Part shown: piece by piece, positions 25,809 through 35,491 of the stretch | Layout: the number at the start of each line of letters is the position of its first letter | Position numbering within the stretch: position 1 is the first letter of the stretch | Assembly (NCBI GenBank): GCA_963768085.1 | Contig: CAVYGO010000003.1 | Coordinates: 1,426,001 to 1,490,000, forward strand | From: Pukyongia sp963768085 | Lineage (GTDB): Bacteria; Bacteroidota; Bacteroidia; Flavobacteriales; Flavobacteriaceae | Direction of reading: 5' to 3' | Length of the DNA: 64,000 bases | The notes under the pieces: generated by a model | What the model saw: the letters and a program-made list of their open reading frames with translations, nothing else | What the model was told of the DNA's origin: nothing | The model's database searches: none | Position numbers and translations under genes: made by a program

Positions 25809-26941
25809 TTATCACTCCAAACCGCAAGGTACTTTTCAGCAACACGGATATAATCATGTTCACGTTCAACGAATTCCCGCGCATTTTGACCCATTTCAAC
25901 GATAAGATCGGGTTGAAGGATGAGTTCTTCCAGTTTGCTGGCAATTTGCTTTGCATCGGGGCGTGCGTTCACGGCCACAGGGTTTTCCAGGTGATAATGA
26001 GATTCAAAAACGTTCTCGGCTCCGGTGAAGACCACTTTTCCTTTGGCCATAGCCTCAAGGGCGTTGTATCCCTGGTCGTAACCCAAAACCTGGTCCAATA
26101 GGATATGCGCCTGGTTGAATTTCTCGATATATTCTGCATAGGGAAGATTTTCCACCACCTGGATCTCAATTTTATCTGAATGTTCTTCAGAGATTATATC
26201 CAAAGCTTCTTCAAAATAGCGAATGCCCTTGCTGTGATAATTATCGCGGTTTATGCCTAAGAAGATAACTATAGGACCTTCAAAGCTATGCGGAATTGCT
26301 GCCAACCGTTTTGTATTCACAGGATTTGGAATCAATCCTTTATACAGTGCATGATCCTGCAGCGGTAAATGGTAATCCATGTCGGAGGAGATCACGCCGT
26401 TAATTATAGAAAACACATATTCATGTAATGCTTTGAAATCGGGGCGGGTATATTTTAGGATGAATCGGAAAGGTCGTCTAGGGAGATTTCCGGTCTTGTA
26501 GTCGTGCAAGATACTATATGGCAGTGCATCACTCAGGGCGTATTGTACGCTTAGATAATCTGTTCCGCAGGAAAGCAGAAATACCTTTTTATTGTGTTCC
26601 CAGAGAAATGCGATTATCTTTTTTTCGGCATAAGGCATTAGCCCGAATGGACTTTCATTGATAAGCTGAACTACGTCATAATCCTTTAGCTGATCCGCGT
26701 GCTTTAGGAATTGTCTTCTTACCGAATTCGATGTGATATCGGTCGCAAACAATTTATAGATCGCACGTTTCAGATATTTTGAAAAACCGCTGTTATATTT
26801 CATCTCCAGTATGATATCGGCCGGATATTTTTTGAAATAATCACCTGTGGAAATAATACATACCTCATGACCCAATTCCATCAGTCCTTCTTTTAGGGAG
26901 TTGTGTAAGCGGCTGTATTCACCTACCAAAAGGATCTTCAT
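25805..26941 (-). CDS. Glycosyltransferase, GT4-like
   Basis: A GT-B fold protein of 378 aa. The chosen ATG at 26941 gives MKILLVGEYSRLHNSLKEGL, the usual first strand and Gly-rich turn; a longer form with 14 extra residues would start inside the divergent promoter region. The C-terminal half has FLGINRDNYHSKGIRYFEEAL and the donor-binding block GYDQGYNALEAMAKGKVVFTG, with the retaining-enzyme E-x7-E region. It probably adds one sugar of the surface glycan repeat. Donor and acceptor are unknown. Confidence 0.8.
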   Translation of the reverse strand: MKILLVGEYSRLHNSLKEGLMELGHEVCIISTGDYFKKYPADIILEMKYNSGFSKYLKRAIYKLFATDITSNSVRRQFLKHADQLKDYDVVQLINESPFGLMPYAEKKIIAFLWEHNKKVFLLSCGTDYLSVQYALSDALPYSILHDYKTGNLPRRPFRFILKYTRPDFKALHEYVFSIINGVISSDMDYHLPLQDHALYKGLIPNPVNTKRLAAIPHSFEGPIVIFLGINRDNYHSKGIRYFEEALDIISEEHSDKIEIQVVENLPYAEYIEKFNQAHILLDQVLGYDQGYNALEAMAKGKVVFTGAENVFESHYHLENPVAVNARPDAKQIASKLEELILQPDLIVEMGQNAREFVEREHDYIRVAEKYLAVWSDN

Positions 26942-26989
26942 TTTTGTACTATCTTTGGATTTGATTGATTTCAAAAATACCATTTATTA

Positions 26990-28107
26990 ATGACGCAGAA
27001 CCCGGGAGACCGTAAATTTAAAGTTTGTCTTGTTTCAATCTCTCTTGGAAAAGGAGGAGCCGAACGCTCCTGTGCTATGCTATCTGTAATGTTATCCCGA
27101 TTAGGCCACGAGGTTCATATCGCTATCTTAAACGATGATGTCGACTACGAATTTGAAGGAAAACTTTATCGTCCGGGTGATCAAAAAGACAAGAATGAAA
27201 TCGGTGAATTCAGAGATATCTTCGATTTAGAAAATTCAGAAAATATATTCAGAAGGAAAAATTCGATGTGGTCATTGATCACCGGCCGAAGAATCGATAT
27301 TTCCGTGAGATCTTTTACCACCGATATCTGTACAAGAACATTCCCAGGATCTATGTAGCCCATAGTTCTCACAAACAAAGCTATACCACAGAAAGACCGG
27401 AGAAATTTGCCAGGATATACAATAGTAATACCGCCAATGTTGCTGTTTCCAAATACATTGAAGAGCGGGTTCTGAAGCCACTTGGAATTAGAAAAACGAC
27501 CACTATTCACAATGCTTTCGATAGAGCCTGGGCAGAACATGATGGAGAACTTCCTGAAGCATTAAGTAAGGGTAAATACATACTGTCCTATGGAAGAATT
27601 GACGACAGCATTAAAGATTTCAGTTTCCTGATCGATTCCTTTAATGAATCTGAACTTTGGAAAGCAGGCATACAACTGGTCATTTTAGGTGATGGTGCCG
27701 ATAAAGAAAAACTTCAGACATACAGTGCTTCACTGGAGTCGTACAAGGCTATACATTTCTATCCGTTTGTAAGTAGTCCGTTCTCCTATATCAGGAATGC
27801 ACGATTTGTTACCTTAACCAGTAAGTATGAAGGTTTTCCTATGGTTTTGGTCGAATCCCTGTCCCTGGGGACTCCCGTAGTTTCACTGGACATTAAATCG
27901 GGCCCCAATGAGATCATTAAGCACCAAAATAACGGATTACTCGTTAAAGAAAGGAATGTTGAACATTTTGCCGAGGCTATGCGCAGTATGATTCACAATC
28001 AATCACTTTACGAGGAATGTAAAAAAAATGCTAAAAATTCTGTGGAATCCTTTTCAATGAGCGAAATTGCGCAGTATTGGCATAAACTGTTAAATGATGC
28101 ATTATAA
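26990..28107 (+). pseudogene. Glycosyltransferase GT4, frameshifted
   Basis: The 5' part from ATG 26990 encodes VCLVSISLGKGGAERSCAMLS, a classical GT4 N terminus, and runs properly to about 27200 (DQKDKNE). From about 27211 the family sequence is in another frame: QRYLRFRKFRKYIQKEKFDV, then IDHRPKN, through SKYEGFPMVLVESLSLGTPVV to the stop at 28107. A one-base-type indel between 27195 and 27213 therefore splits one ~370-aa gene. All catalytic regions are otherwise intact, so a sequence error is as likely as true inactivation. It overlaps the FdtA-like gene by 11 bp. Confidence 0.8.
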
Positions 28108-28521
28108 AAAGTTGGAGGAGATCCAATTAACGGAAATTGAAAAAATAAGCGATCCGGATGGCAGGGGTAATCTGTCCGTGATCGAGAAGGACGTGCTTCC
28201 GTTTGATATAAAACGCGTGTATTACCTGTACGATGTACCCTAGTGACTCTACCCGCGGAGGTCACGCCCATAAGGAGTTGACAGCAGTTTCTCATTGCCC
28301 TGAGCGGTAGTTTCGATGTAGTGCTTGATGATGGATCCACAAGAAAGACCATCACTTTAAATCGTCCTAACAAAGGAGTTCTCATACCTAATGGGATCTG
28401 GAGGGAACTTGAGAATTTTTCGGCTGGATCTGTCTGTCTGTCTTTGGTTAGCGACGTTTATAAGGAAGATGATTATATTCGGGATTATAAGGAATTCGAT
28501 TATTTAAAAGCAGTTAAATAA
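28097..28521 (+). pseudogene. FdtA/QdtA-like dTDP-sugar ketoisomerase, two frameshifts
   Basis: A cupin of the FdtA/QdtA (WxcM-like) family, which converts dTDP-4-keto-6-deoxyglucose to the 3-keto sugar used by FdtB/QdtB. ATG 28097 gives ISDPDGRGNLSVIEKDVLPF and KRVYYLYDVP, then a stop. Removing the T at 28241 restores SDSTRGGHAHKEL; removing the A at 28281 restores QQFLIALSGSFDVVLDDG and the remainder to TAA 28521. Two single-base insertions therefore break a gene whose residues, including the cupin His pair GGHAH, are otherwise conserved. It partners functionally with the aminotransferase at 23.4 kb. Confidence 0.8.
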
Positions 28522-29436
28522 ATCCCTTTTCTCTCCAGCAAATTGTTTAATTCTATACATTTTTCGAACCAGCCATCCGGGTAACGACAGCAGGAATCGT
28601 TGTTTTCTATTCAGGTTTGAACGTCAATATTGTTGGGTACAATTTAAATGTCTCATGATCACGTTGAAGATTTTGAAAGTATGGCCATCGAATAGCGATT
28701 GAGGTCCATGAACTTTTTAAACTCTGGCCGTAATGCTTCGTATTCTTTATAATCTTCGAAAGTTGACTTTTTCACCTGGTTCGTTCTCGAGGTTTTCGAT
28801 AAACTTTGAGTTGCATATTCGTAGACTGCACACATCTTGTTTAGAAAAGACAACCTTGTAATTCAGGCCCACACGTATCCACAGGTCTGTATCTTGACCA
28901 CTTATTACAGAGGTGTCGTACATCCCAACCTTATCAAAAATCTTTTTGTGTAATACCGTACTCGAACTTGTAAGCAGACTGTCAACATAGCTGGATTCGA
29001 AAAAATCAAGGACATAGACTTCATCTTGTTTTAAATTGGGAATGGAGTAGGTGGGCAGTACAGTCTTACCCGATCTATTGATCGCAGTCGCTACAGAAAA
29101 TACTGCTTCCCCTGGATAAAAACTTTTAAGTTTGCTGATTTCAGCAAGGTATTCCGGATACCAGCGATCGTCGGCATCCAATAAGGCAATCCAGTCGCCG
29201 GAGGCCTTTTTAATCGCTGCATTTCTGCCAGCACCTGCACCCTGATTTTCTTGTGGAAAATATTTGATCCTTTTATCGTCAAATCCGAGGATCACTGTCT
29301 CACTGTTATCCGTTGAACCATCGTTTACAACAATTATCTCAAAATCACTATGAGTTTGATCCAGCACACTTTGAAGCGTCTTGCCAATATAATCCTGCTT
29401 ATTATAGACCGATATGACAACCGAAAATTCAGGCAT
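28514..29436 (-). pseudogene. Glycosyltransferase family 2, multiple frameshifts
   Basis: The N-terminal 200 residues are an intact GT2 (GT-A fold): FSVVISVYNKQDYIGKTLQS, VVNDGSTDNS, ALLDADDRW with the DxD motif, and SGQDTDLWIR. After VVFSK the family sequence continues in other frames. KMCAVYEYATQSLSKTSRTN follows a shift near 28838, and DHETFKLY a shift near 28672. NIDV follows one near 28637, and NLNRKQRFLLSLPGWLVRKM one near 28618. A possible fifth shift lies near 28537. At least four lesions fall in 220 bp, so if the sequence is correct this gene is dead. It is convergent with the FdtA-like gene and overlaps the upstream GT2 start by 8 bp. Confidence 0.75.
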
Positions 29437-30319
29437 TTTTTTTCAGGTTTGAATAATACCAGAGACGGTACAGGTCAAAGTAACGTAGATTGGGACTATG
29501 TGATTGTAAGTTTTTAAGAATTTTTTTTCTGAATATTTTGGTGAAAGTATTCAGTAGCCATAAGAAACCGCTACGTTTAAAACTACCGTATTTTTGCTGC
29601 AGCGTGGTAAAATCGACATCCATGTCGCCGGATCCCTCCATTTGAACCAGTCCTTCCAGTCCTTCCAATGATTTTTTTAAATATGCTTCTGAAGTTTCTA
29701 TTCCCAGATGGATCACGGGATTATCAATATGAAGAATATTGGCATTCAACTTCTTCAGATTTTGCGAAATTAGAAGATCTTCACCGTAATTACGACTTTC
29801 GGAGGTGTTTACCTTTTCAAATAAATCCCTGCCAATAAGCAGATTACCTGTAAAAATAAACCAGGGGTTCTTTTGGCGTAGTTCAGCATCGATCGCTTCG
29901 CGATGTTGCCCATAGCGATACCGAAGCATTTTATCATTTTCCGGAGGAATACCATCATAAGTGATCCCTCCACAGATGGCATCAAGCTCTTCCGAAATTA
30001 ACTCCATATAAGATCGTAGAAATGTTTCGTTCGCGGGGAGCACATCCGCATCAAGAAATAATAGGTTCTTAAAACTTGCGGTCTCGGCGAGGGTTTTACG
30101 AATGCGACTCCTTCCCACATTTTCTGAAAAGTAACTAAATGTTGCGTGTGAGAACTCATTTATGGTATTGTGGTCTGCGAATTTTTCCGGAGAGCCATCG
30201 TCGAAAACTATTATTTCAAATGGAAAATCCATTTCGGAAGCCTCCGCATGTATCATTTTCACTAGCGGAAGGGCATTGTAGTTGTATGTAGGGATAAGAA
30301 TGGAAAGTTCCCGTTTCAT
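29429..30319 (-). CDS. Glycosyltransferase family 2
   Basis: A 296-aa inverting GT-A glycosyltransferase with an intact frame. It shows LSILIPTYNYNALPLVKMI, VFDDGSP, NLLFLDADVLP (DxD), NPWFIFTGNLLIG and SRNYGEDLLISQNLKK (ED acceptor-activating motif). A basic, amphipathic C terminus suggests membrane association. It is first in a two-gene minus-strand unit with the frameshifted GT2 downstream (8-bp overlap). The neighbouring 130 bp up to the plus-strand MBOAT gene holds both promoters. Confidence 0.85.
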   Translation of the reverse strand: MKRELSILIPTYNYNALPLVKMIHAEASEMDFPFEIIVFDDGSPEKFADHNTINEFSHATFSYFSENVGRSRIRKTLAETASFKNLLFLDADVLPANETFLRSYMELISEELDAICGGITYDGIPPENDKMLRYRYGQHREAIDAELRQKNPWFIFTGNLLIGRDLFEKVNTSESRNYGEDLLISQNLKKLNANILHIDNPVIHLGIETSEAYLKKSLEGLEGLVQMEGSGDMDVDFTTLQQKYGSFKRSGFLWLLNTFTKIFRKKILKNLQSHSPNLRYFDLYRLWYYSNLKKNA

Positions 30320-30447
30320 TGAAACAAATGTAGAAAAATCACTTCGGTTTCTTAGAAAAGCAGCTTATATATATTAAATGATTCCTTTTGGAACATAGCA
30401 TCGATTGTTTGTAGATTGCCGTATCAATCGAAAGTGTAGCTTATAAC

Positions 30448-31872
30448 ATGCTTTTCAATACCATTGATTTTGCGATCTTCCTGCCCGTAGTCCTGATACT
30501 GTATTGGGCATTCGCCCGACGTACGGTACGACTTCGGAATATATTTCTGGTTGTAGTTAGTTACTTATTCTATTCCTTCTGGGACTGGCGTTTCCTCTCG
30601 CTAATCTTTGCCAGTTCACTTCTGGATTATTTCGTAGGCCGGAAATTGGCCGGGACAGAGGATAAATACTTGAGGAAGGTATTTCTGTTGGTGAGTCTGG
30701 TTTTTAACCTGGGGATGCTTTTTACCTTCAAATACTACAATTTCTTTGTAGAGACTTTCGTGGACACTTTTGCTCTTTTCGGAACAAAATTCAATTATAA
30801 CAGTTGGCAGATCGTGCTGCCGGTTGGGATTAGTTTTTATACATTTCAAACACTGAGCTACACCATCGACATCTACCGGAAAAGAATAGGGCCTACCAGG
30901 GATATCGTCGCATTCTTCGCTTTTGTTTCCTTCTTTCCGCAACTTGTCGCTGGACCTATTGAAAGAGCCTCTAATCTGTTAACCCAATTCGAGACGCGTC
31001 GTTCATTCAACTATACTAAAAGTGTTTCGGGACTGCGATTGATCTTAGGTGGACTTTTCAAGAAAATGGTAATAGCAGATAATTGCGCGGTGTATGTGAA
31101 CAGTATTTTCGAGCAGTATGATTCGGCCAATGGCAGTACATTATTTATCGGTGCCGTATTCTTTGCCTTTCAGATATACGGTGATTTTTCAGGGTATAGT
31201 GATATTGCCATCGGAAGTGCCAGGCTAATGGGGTTCAATCTTATGAAGAACTTTAATTATCCTTATCTGGCTCAAAATATGTCCGATTTCTGGAGGCGAT
31301 GGCATATTTCACTTTCTACCTGGTTTCGGGATTATGTCTATATCCCGCTGGGAGGAAGCCGGGTTTCCAAAATAAGACTTGTAATAAACATCCTTATCGT
31401 TTTTCTATTAAGCGGTTTGTGGCACGGAGCAAATCTCACTTTTGTGTTCTGGGGATTAATTCATGCCCTGTTCGTGTTGCCCGTCTTACTGTTTTATAAG
31501 AACCATACTGTAGAATACAGCAGAACGAAAAAAACACCAACATTGCGAGAGTTCTTAAACATTGCGGGAACCTTTATCGTGGTAACTTTAGCCTGGATAT
31601 TTTTCAGGGCTGAAAACCTATCGGATGCGTTTCAATATATATCCATCGTATTTTCAAAAACATTATTCACCATACCGGCGGTATCTAAATCGGCTATTTT
31701 GCTGTTATTTGGTTATATGATCATCGAGTGGATACAAAGACACCAGGACCATTTCATGGATGTCACTAACATTCCCAATCGCATGTTACGATATCTTCTG
31801 TATTTCATTACGATATTTTGCATCTTCTATTATGCAGGGGACACGCAGCCATTTATATATTTTCAATTTTAG
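30448..31872 (+). CDS. MBOAT-family O-acyltransferase (AlgI-like)
   Basis: A 474-aa multi-pass membrane protein of the AlgI/DltB type, which passes an acyl group across the membrane to an extracytoplasmic glycan. Landmarks are LFYSFWDWRFL near the N terminus, LPVGISFYTFQTLSYTIDIYR, FPQLVAGPIERA, FWRRWHISLSTWFRDYVYIPLGG and SGLWHGAN with the catalytic His. The stop at 31872 abuts the ATG of the SGNH-like partner at 31873, so the two are a coupled pair. It probably acetylates the glycan made by the flanking genes. Confidence 0.93.
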   Translation: MLFNTIDFAIFLPVVLILYWAFARRTVRLRNIFLVVVSYLFYSFWDWRFLSLIFASSLLDYFVGRKLAGTEDKYLRKVFLLVSLVFNLGMLFTFKYYNFFVETFVDTFALFGTKFNYNSWQIVLPVGISFYTFQTLSYTIDIYRKRIGPTRDIVAFFAFVSFFPQLVAGPIERASNLLTQFETRRSFNYTKSVSGLRLILGGLFKKMVIADNCAVYVNSIFEQYDSANGSTLFIGAVFFAFQIYGDFSGYSDIAIGSARLMGFNLMKNFNYPYLAQNMSDFWRRWHISLSTWFRDYVYIPLGGSRVSKIRLVINILIVFLLSGLWHGANLTFVFWGLIHALFVLPVLLFYKNHTVEYSRTKKTPTLREFLNIAGTFIVVTLAWIFFRAENLSDAFQYISIVFSKTLFTIPAVSKSAILLLFGYMIIEWIQRHQDHFMDVTNIPNRMLRYLLYFITIFCIFYYAGDTQPFIYFQF

Positions 31873-32793
31873 ATGAAACGGATCATAAATAAAATATTGC
31901 TCTTCTTGTTACCGGTCTTCCTGGTCTGGGCGGGAGTAGAGACCTTTTATCGTACGGTGGAGACAAATTATTCTAAAAAACATGAAGTAATTCAGCAGCA
32001 ATACGAATCGGTGGAAATATTGATCCTTGGGAGTTCGCATTCGTATTACGGCATAAACCCCGAGTATTTTAACCGTAAGACCTATAACTTCTCAAATATT
32101 AGTCAGAGTCTGTATTTCGATGAACTTCTTTTAAATAAGCATCTGGATAGCCTGAAAGAGCTCAAAGCTGTTGTACTTACCATTGGATACTTTACCCTAA
32201 CTCAACGTGATGACGGATCTGAAGACCGGTGGCGAAAATATTTTTACGATCAGCAGATGGATGTCGACGTGCCTTCTGTTTCGACATTCGATCCTAAAAA
32301 GTACAGCCTGGCGCTAAGCAGGAGATTCAACAGCTCTGTCGATCTTATTTCAGAATACGTAAAAAAAGGAACGATCATTACACACCATCCAAATGGATAT
32401 GGTATACAGGACAGTTCGGATATTGTACAGGATAAGGAAGCGGTTTCTCTGAATATCGCTAGAAAACATGAAAATGGCAGCATGGACTATAAAGTAAATG
32501 AAGACCGACTCAAGCGCATCGTATCATCCTGTGAGCGGAAAGGAGTACAGTTGTACCTGGTGCAGATGCCTGCCTACTCTGCTTATTATGAAGCCTTGAA
32601 CAAAGAAAAATGGCAAATGACTGTCAAGGTGCTGGAGACTTTAGATGCTTCCAGTGAAATGACAAATCATGTGAATTTAACGCTACATCCTTCATTCACC
32701 CGGGATGACCTGAGAGACGCCGACCATCTTACAAACGCTGGAGCCACCAAATGCAGTAAGCTGCTAAGCGGTATAATCGAATCTGGATTGTAA
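31873..32793 (+). CDS. SGNH/DltD-like extracytoplasmic acyltransfer partner
   Basis: The 306-aa protein has an N-terminal signal anchor (LFLLPVFLVWAGVETFYRT). Block I GSSHSYYGI carries the likely nucleophile Ser, and a C-terminal DADHLTNAGA carries the Asp-x-x-His dyad. This is the DltD/AlgJ/AlgX-type arrangement paired with MBOAT proteins, and the gene starts on the base after the MBOAT stop. It would take the acyl group from the MBOAT protein and place it on the glycan in the periplasm. It is convergent with ftsE. Confidence 0.8.
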   Translation: MKRIINKILLFLLPVFLVWAGVETFYRTVETNYSKKHEVIQQQYESVEILILGSSHSYYGINPEYFNRKTYNFSNISQSLYFDELLLNKHLDSLKELKAVVLTIGYFTLTQRDDGSEDRWRKYFYDQQMDVDVPSVSTFDPKKYSLALSRRFNSSVDLISEYVKKGTIITHHPNGYGIQDSSDIVQDKEAVSLNIARKHENGSMDYKVNEDRLKRIVSSCERKGVQLYLVQMPAYSAYYEALNKEKWQMTVKVLETLDASSEMTNHVNLTLHPSFTRDDLRDADHLTNAGATKCSKLLSGIIESGL

Positions 32794-32798
32794 ACCGA

Positions 32799-33482
32799 TC
32801 AGACTGTTTTTTGAACCACTTCAAAAACCTGGTTGTCGTCGCATTTGAGGGTTTTGGAAGGATATTTCAGGATCAGGGCATAGTCGTGCGTAGCCATGAG
32901 GATCGTATTGCCATTCTTGTTAATCTCCTGTAAAACTTCCATAACCTCTACGCTGGTTTGCGGATCGAGATTTCCTGTGGGTTCATCGGCAAGAATTAAC
33001 TCCGGGTTATTCAATAAGGCTCTTGCAATAGCAACTCGTTGTTGTTCCCCTCCTGAAAGTTGATAGGGATATTTGAAACTTTTTGTTTTCATTCCCACTT
33101 TATCCAATACCTCATCAATTCGAGCATCCATTTCGGTTTTGTCCTTCCATCCTGTAGCCGTGAGAACGAATTTAAGATTGTCTTTTACAGTTCTGTCATT
33201 CAGCAATTTGAAATCCTGAAAAACCACGCCTAATTTTCGCCTTAGAAAGGGTATATCCGATTCTTTTAACGTAGCGAGGTCATAACCTACAATCTCTCCT
33301 TCTCCTTTTTGCAGAGGCAGATCGCCATATAAGGTTTTCATGAAACTACTTTTTCCGGTACCGGTTTTACCAATTAGGTATACGAATTCCCCTTTCTTTA
33401 CTTTCAAGGTCACTTCAGAAAGGATTAAATTTTCACGTTGAAATATAGATGCGTCCTTAAGGAACAGAACTGGTTTTGCCAT
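32799..33482 (-). CDS. ftsE: Cell-division ABC transporter ATPase FtsE
   Basis: The ATP-binding subunit works with FtsX to control septal peptidoglycan hydrolases. Visible motifs are Walker A GKTGTGKSS, FQDFKLLNDRTVKDNL after the Q-loop, signature LSGGEQQR, Walker B LILADEPTGNLDP and the H-loop MATHDY. I choose the ATG at 33482 (MAKPVLFLKDASIF) over one 18 bp upstream because FtsE homologues begin there. The ftsX partner is not adjacent; the permease at 46.6 kb is of the LolE/FtsX superfamily but not an obvious FtsX. Confidence 0.85.
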   Translation of the reverse strand: MAKPVLFLKDASIFQRENLILSEVTLKVKKGEFVYLIGKTGTGKSSFMKTLYGDLPLQKGEGEIVGYDLATLKESDIPFLRRKLGVVFQDFKLLNDRTVKDNLKFVLTATGWKDKTEMDARIDEVLDKVGMKTKSFKYPYQLSGGEQQRVAIARALLNNPELILADEPTGNLDPQTSVEVMEVLQEINKNGNTILMATHDYALILKYPSKTLKCDDNQVFEVVQKTV

Positions 33483-33538
33483 AGCTGATTTCCTGATCAA
33501 TATTTCACAAAGTTAAAACAAGTCGCGCAGTATTTCTG

Positions 33539-35491
33539 CTAAGGTCCCGATTTTATTCTATGATATTCTTTCCTGGTGCCAAAGGTTATCATGATGTTAC
33601 TAAACTTCAATGAATTAATATCCACGTTCATACTTCCATTTTCAGGCAGGGTGAAGGTCTGTTCCTTGATAACACGATTCTCAGGTGAGTAGACTTCTAC
33701 CTTATAATGAACTCCAGTCATCTTCAACAGCATGGCCGATTTAACCTTGATTTGTAACTCCTTGTTTTCTGAAGAATAAGTTACGGCAAAGTTGTACAGA
33801 CTTGCAGGCTTAACAGGCCTGGTATCTACTTCGGGAAAAATGCTCTTATAATTCTTTACAGGCTTAGGTTCACATTCGCCGGAAGGAATGGAAGGGTCGA
33901 TACCAAGGCGCATATAGCCGGTTTTATCTGGTGCCAAACGTGTTCCCGGTTTAAGTACAATTTGGTTTCTAGCCTTGAAATCTACAGAAGAGGAGTCACG
34001 AAACGTCTGGCTTCCAATTGTTATGTTATAAGGCGCATGAGTGAGCCTGAAGTGAAATCTACTGAAGTCGCGTCCGGAAACCTGAACATTTCCCATGAGT
34101 TCTTTCATATCCCGGGCCATTTTAACCGCCTTGTATGCGTCAACACGACCCGAACCTAGTTTCATCTTATAAGGTTCATTTCCGGGAAGATCGTCAATGT
34201 CGACCGAGGTTAATTTCAGAATGGATTCTGTTTCATAGGCATCCAGGCAATAATTTACAGACCACATAAGGCCGATGATACCCGTGATATAGGGCGCTGT
34301 ACTGGACGTCTTCCCTCCGTAGATCACCTCATTACCGCAAATGTCATTTCCAAGCAGGTACGATTTCGCAGGAGCGCAGATATCAATAGATTCATTGAAT
34401 TGCATGACGATAGTCTGGAATTTGGGAATGATTTTCCCGCTCTTGGTAATTGCCAGTTCGGTGGCATGACGGTCTTTTACATCCGTGGCAACGGTATAGC
34501 CTTTTTTGTCAACAAAAGTACTGTCGTAGAGGGTATTGAACCTCGAGTGAATTCCCGTGACTGAAATAACCTTCTCATAAGATGCCGGATAGGCGTAATC
34601 GTCTGGTGCATAATCGTCATCCCTGTTACAATTCCTGGCATTTCCGGCCCCGGCCACTATTAAAATTCCGTCTTCGTATAGTTCATTGATCCTGTCTTCA
34701 ATTTCCTTGTGATATTTACCCATGCTGCAAGTTGCCCAGCTGGCGTTAATCACCCGGGCACCCGCGGCCACTAATTCCTCGATATTTTTAAAATTGCCAT
34801 AGCCGTTGGAAACAACACTGCAATTTGAGCACATACCGGGTCTTCCGTATGCATTATTAGCCGTGGCTATCGCAATCCCCGCAACATTCGACCCGTGAGA
34901 GCATTGTATGCCTTTATCCGCATTGGAGTAATTTATGTATTCAACGCGATCTTTAAAATCGGCATTCGTAGAATCGATACGCGCATCTGAGATACCAACG
35001 ACGACTTTTTTAGATCCCCTGGTTATTCCCCAGGCTCCTGGAGCGTTTATATGATCCAGGTCATAAAGAGGTTGATTGGCACCGAGGTTTTCCACAGGGC
35101 TTGTAGTACCATAATCATTGGGATAAAAAGCTGTTTCGTTGGGGTAAAACTGGTCGATCTTGGTGTATTTATGAGGAAAATTATGCCATAACCTTCCAAT
35201 TAATTCTACACGATTAGTCACCATCCTGTACACATTTTTCAAGTGGGCAAGGCGTGTACCAGGGAAGGCCGGTTCGAATTCGTAAAGTTTAAAAGAACTG
35301 TAAATAGCTGCTTCTTCGGTTTCGCCGGAAGTGCTTAAGGATAAAGTACCATCTTCATTTTCGGAAAAGACCAGATTATTACTATTCTCTATGGTGACAT
35401 AAAAATAATAGCGGTCTTCATCAGGCAACTGATCTGCATACATTATACTGCCGAATAGGAGAAAAAAAGAAAACAGGCGGATAATTTTCAT
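33539..35491 (-). CDS. Secreted subtilisin-like serine protease (S8)
   Basis: The 650-aa protein has a signal peptide (to about residue 20, ending YAD) and an N-terminal prodomain of ~130 residues. The peptidase S8 domain carries Asp169 (GISDARID), His199 (CSHGSNVAG), oxyanion Asn284 (VAGAGN) and Ser396 (KTSSTAPYITG). The GTS of the active-site motif is KTS, an unusual change. Extra Cys residues at 197, 221 and 224 suggest disulfides or metal binding. The ~200-residue C-terminal part is beta-rich and ends without a recognisable T9SS signature. Its ATG overlaps the stop of the upstream 154-aa gene, so the two are co-translated. Confidence 0.85.
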   Translation of the reverse strand: MKIIRLFSFFLLFGSIMYADQLPDEDRYYFYVTIENSNNLVFSENEDGTLSLSTSGETEEAAIYSSFKLYEFEPAFPGTRLAHLKNVYRMVTNRVELIGRLWHNFPHKYTKIDQFYPNETAFYPNDYGTTSPVENLGANQPLYDLDHINAPGAWGITRGSKKVVVGISDARIDSTNADFKDRVEYINYSNADKGIQCSHGSNVAGIAIATANNAYGRPGMCSNCSVVSNGYGNFKNIEELVAAGARVINASWATCSMGKYHKEIEDRINELYEDGILIVAGAGNARNCNRDDDYAPDDYAYPASYEKVISVTGIHSRFNTLYDSTFVDKKGYTVATDVKDRHATELAITKSGKIIPKFQTIVMQFNESIDICAPAKSYLLGNDICGNEVIYGGKTSSTAPYITGIIGLMWSVNYCLDAYETESILKLTSVDIDDLPGNEPYKMKLGSGRVDAYKAVKMARDMKELMGNVQVSGRDFSRFHFRLTHAPYNITIGSQTFRDSSSVDFKARNQIVLKPGTRLAPDKTGYMRLGIDPSIPSGECEPKPVKNYKSIFPEVDTRPVKPASLYNFAVTYSSENKELQIKVKSAMLLKMTGVHYKVEVYSPENRVIKEQTFTLPENGSMNVDINSLKFSNIMITFGTRKEYHRIKSGP

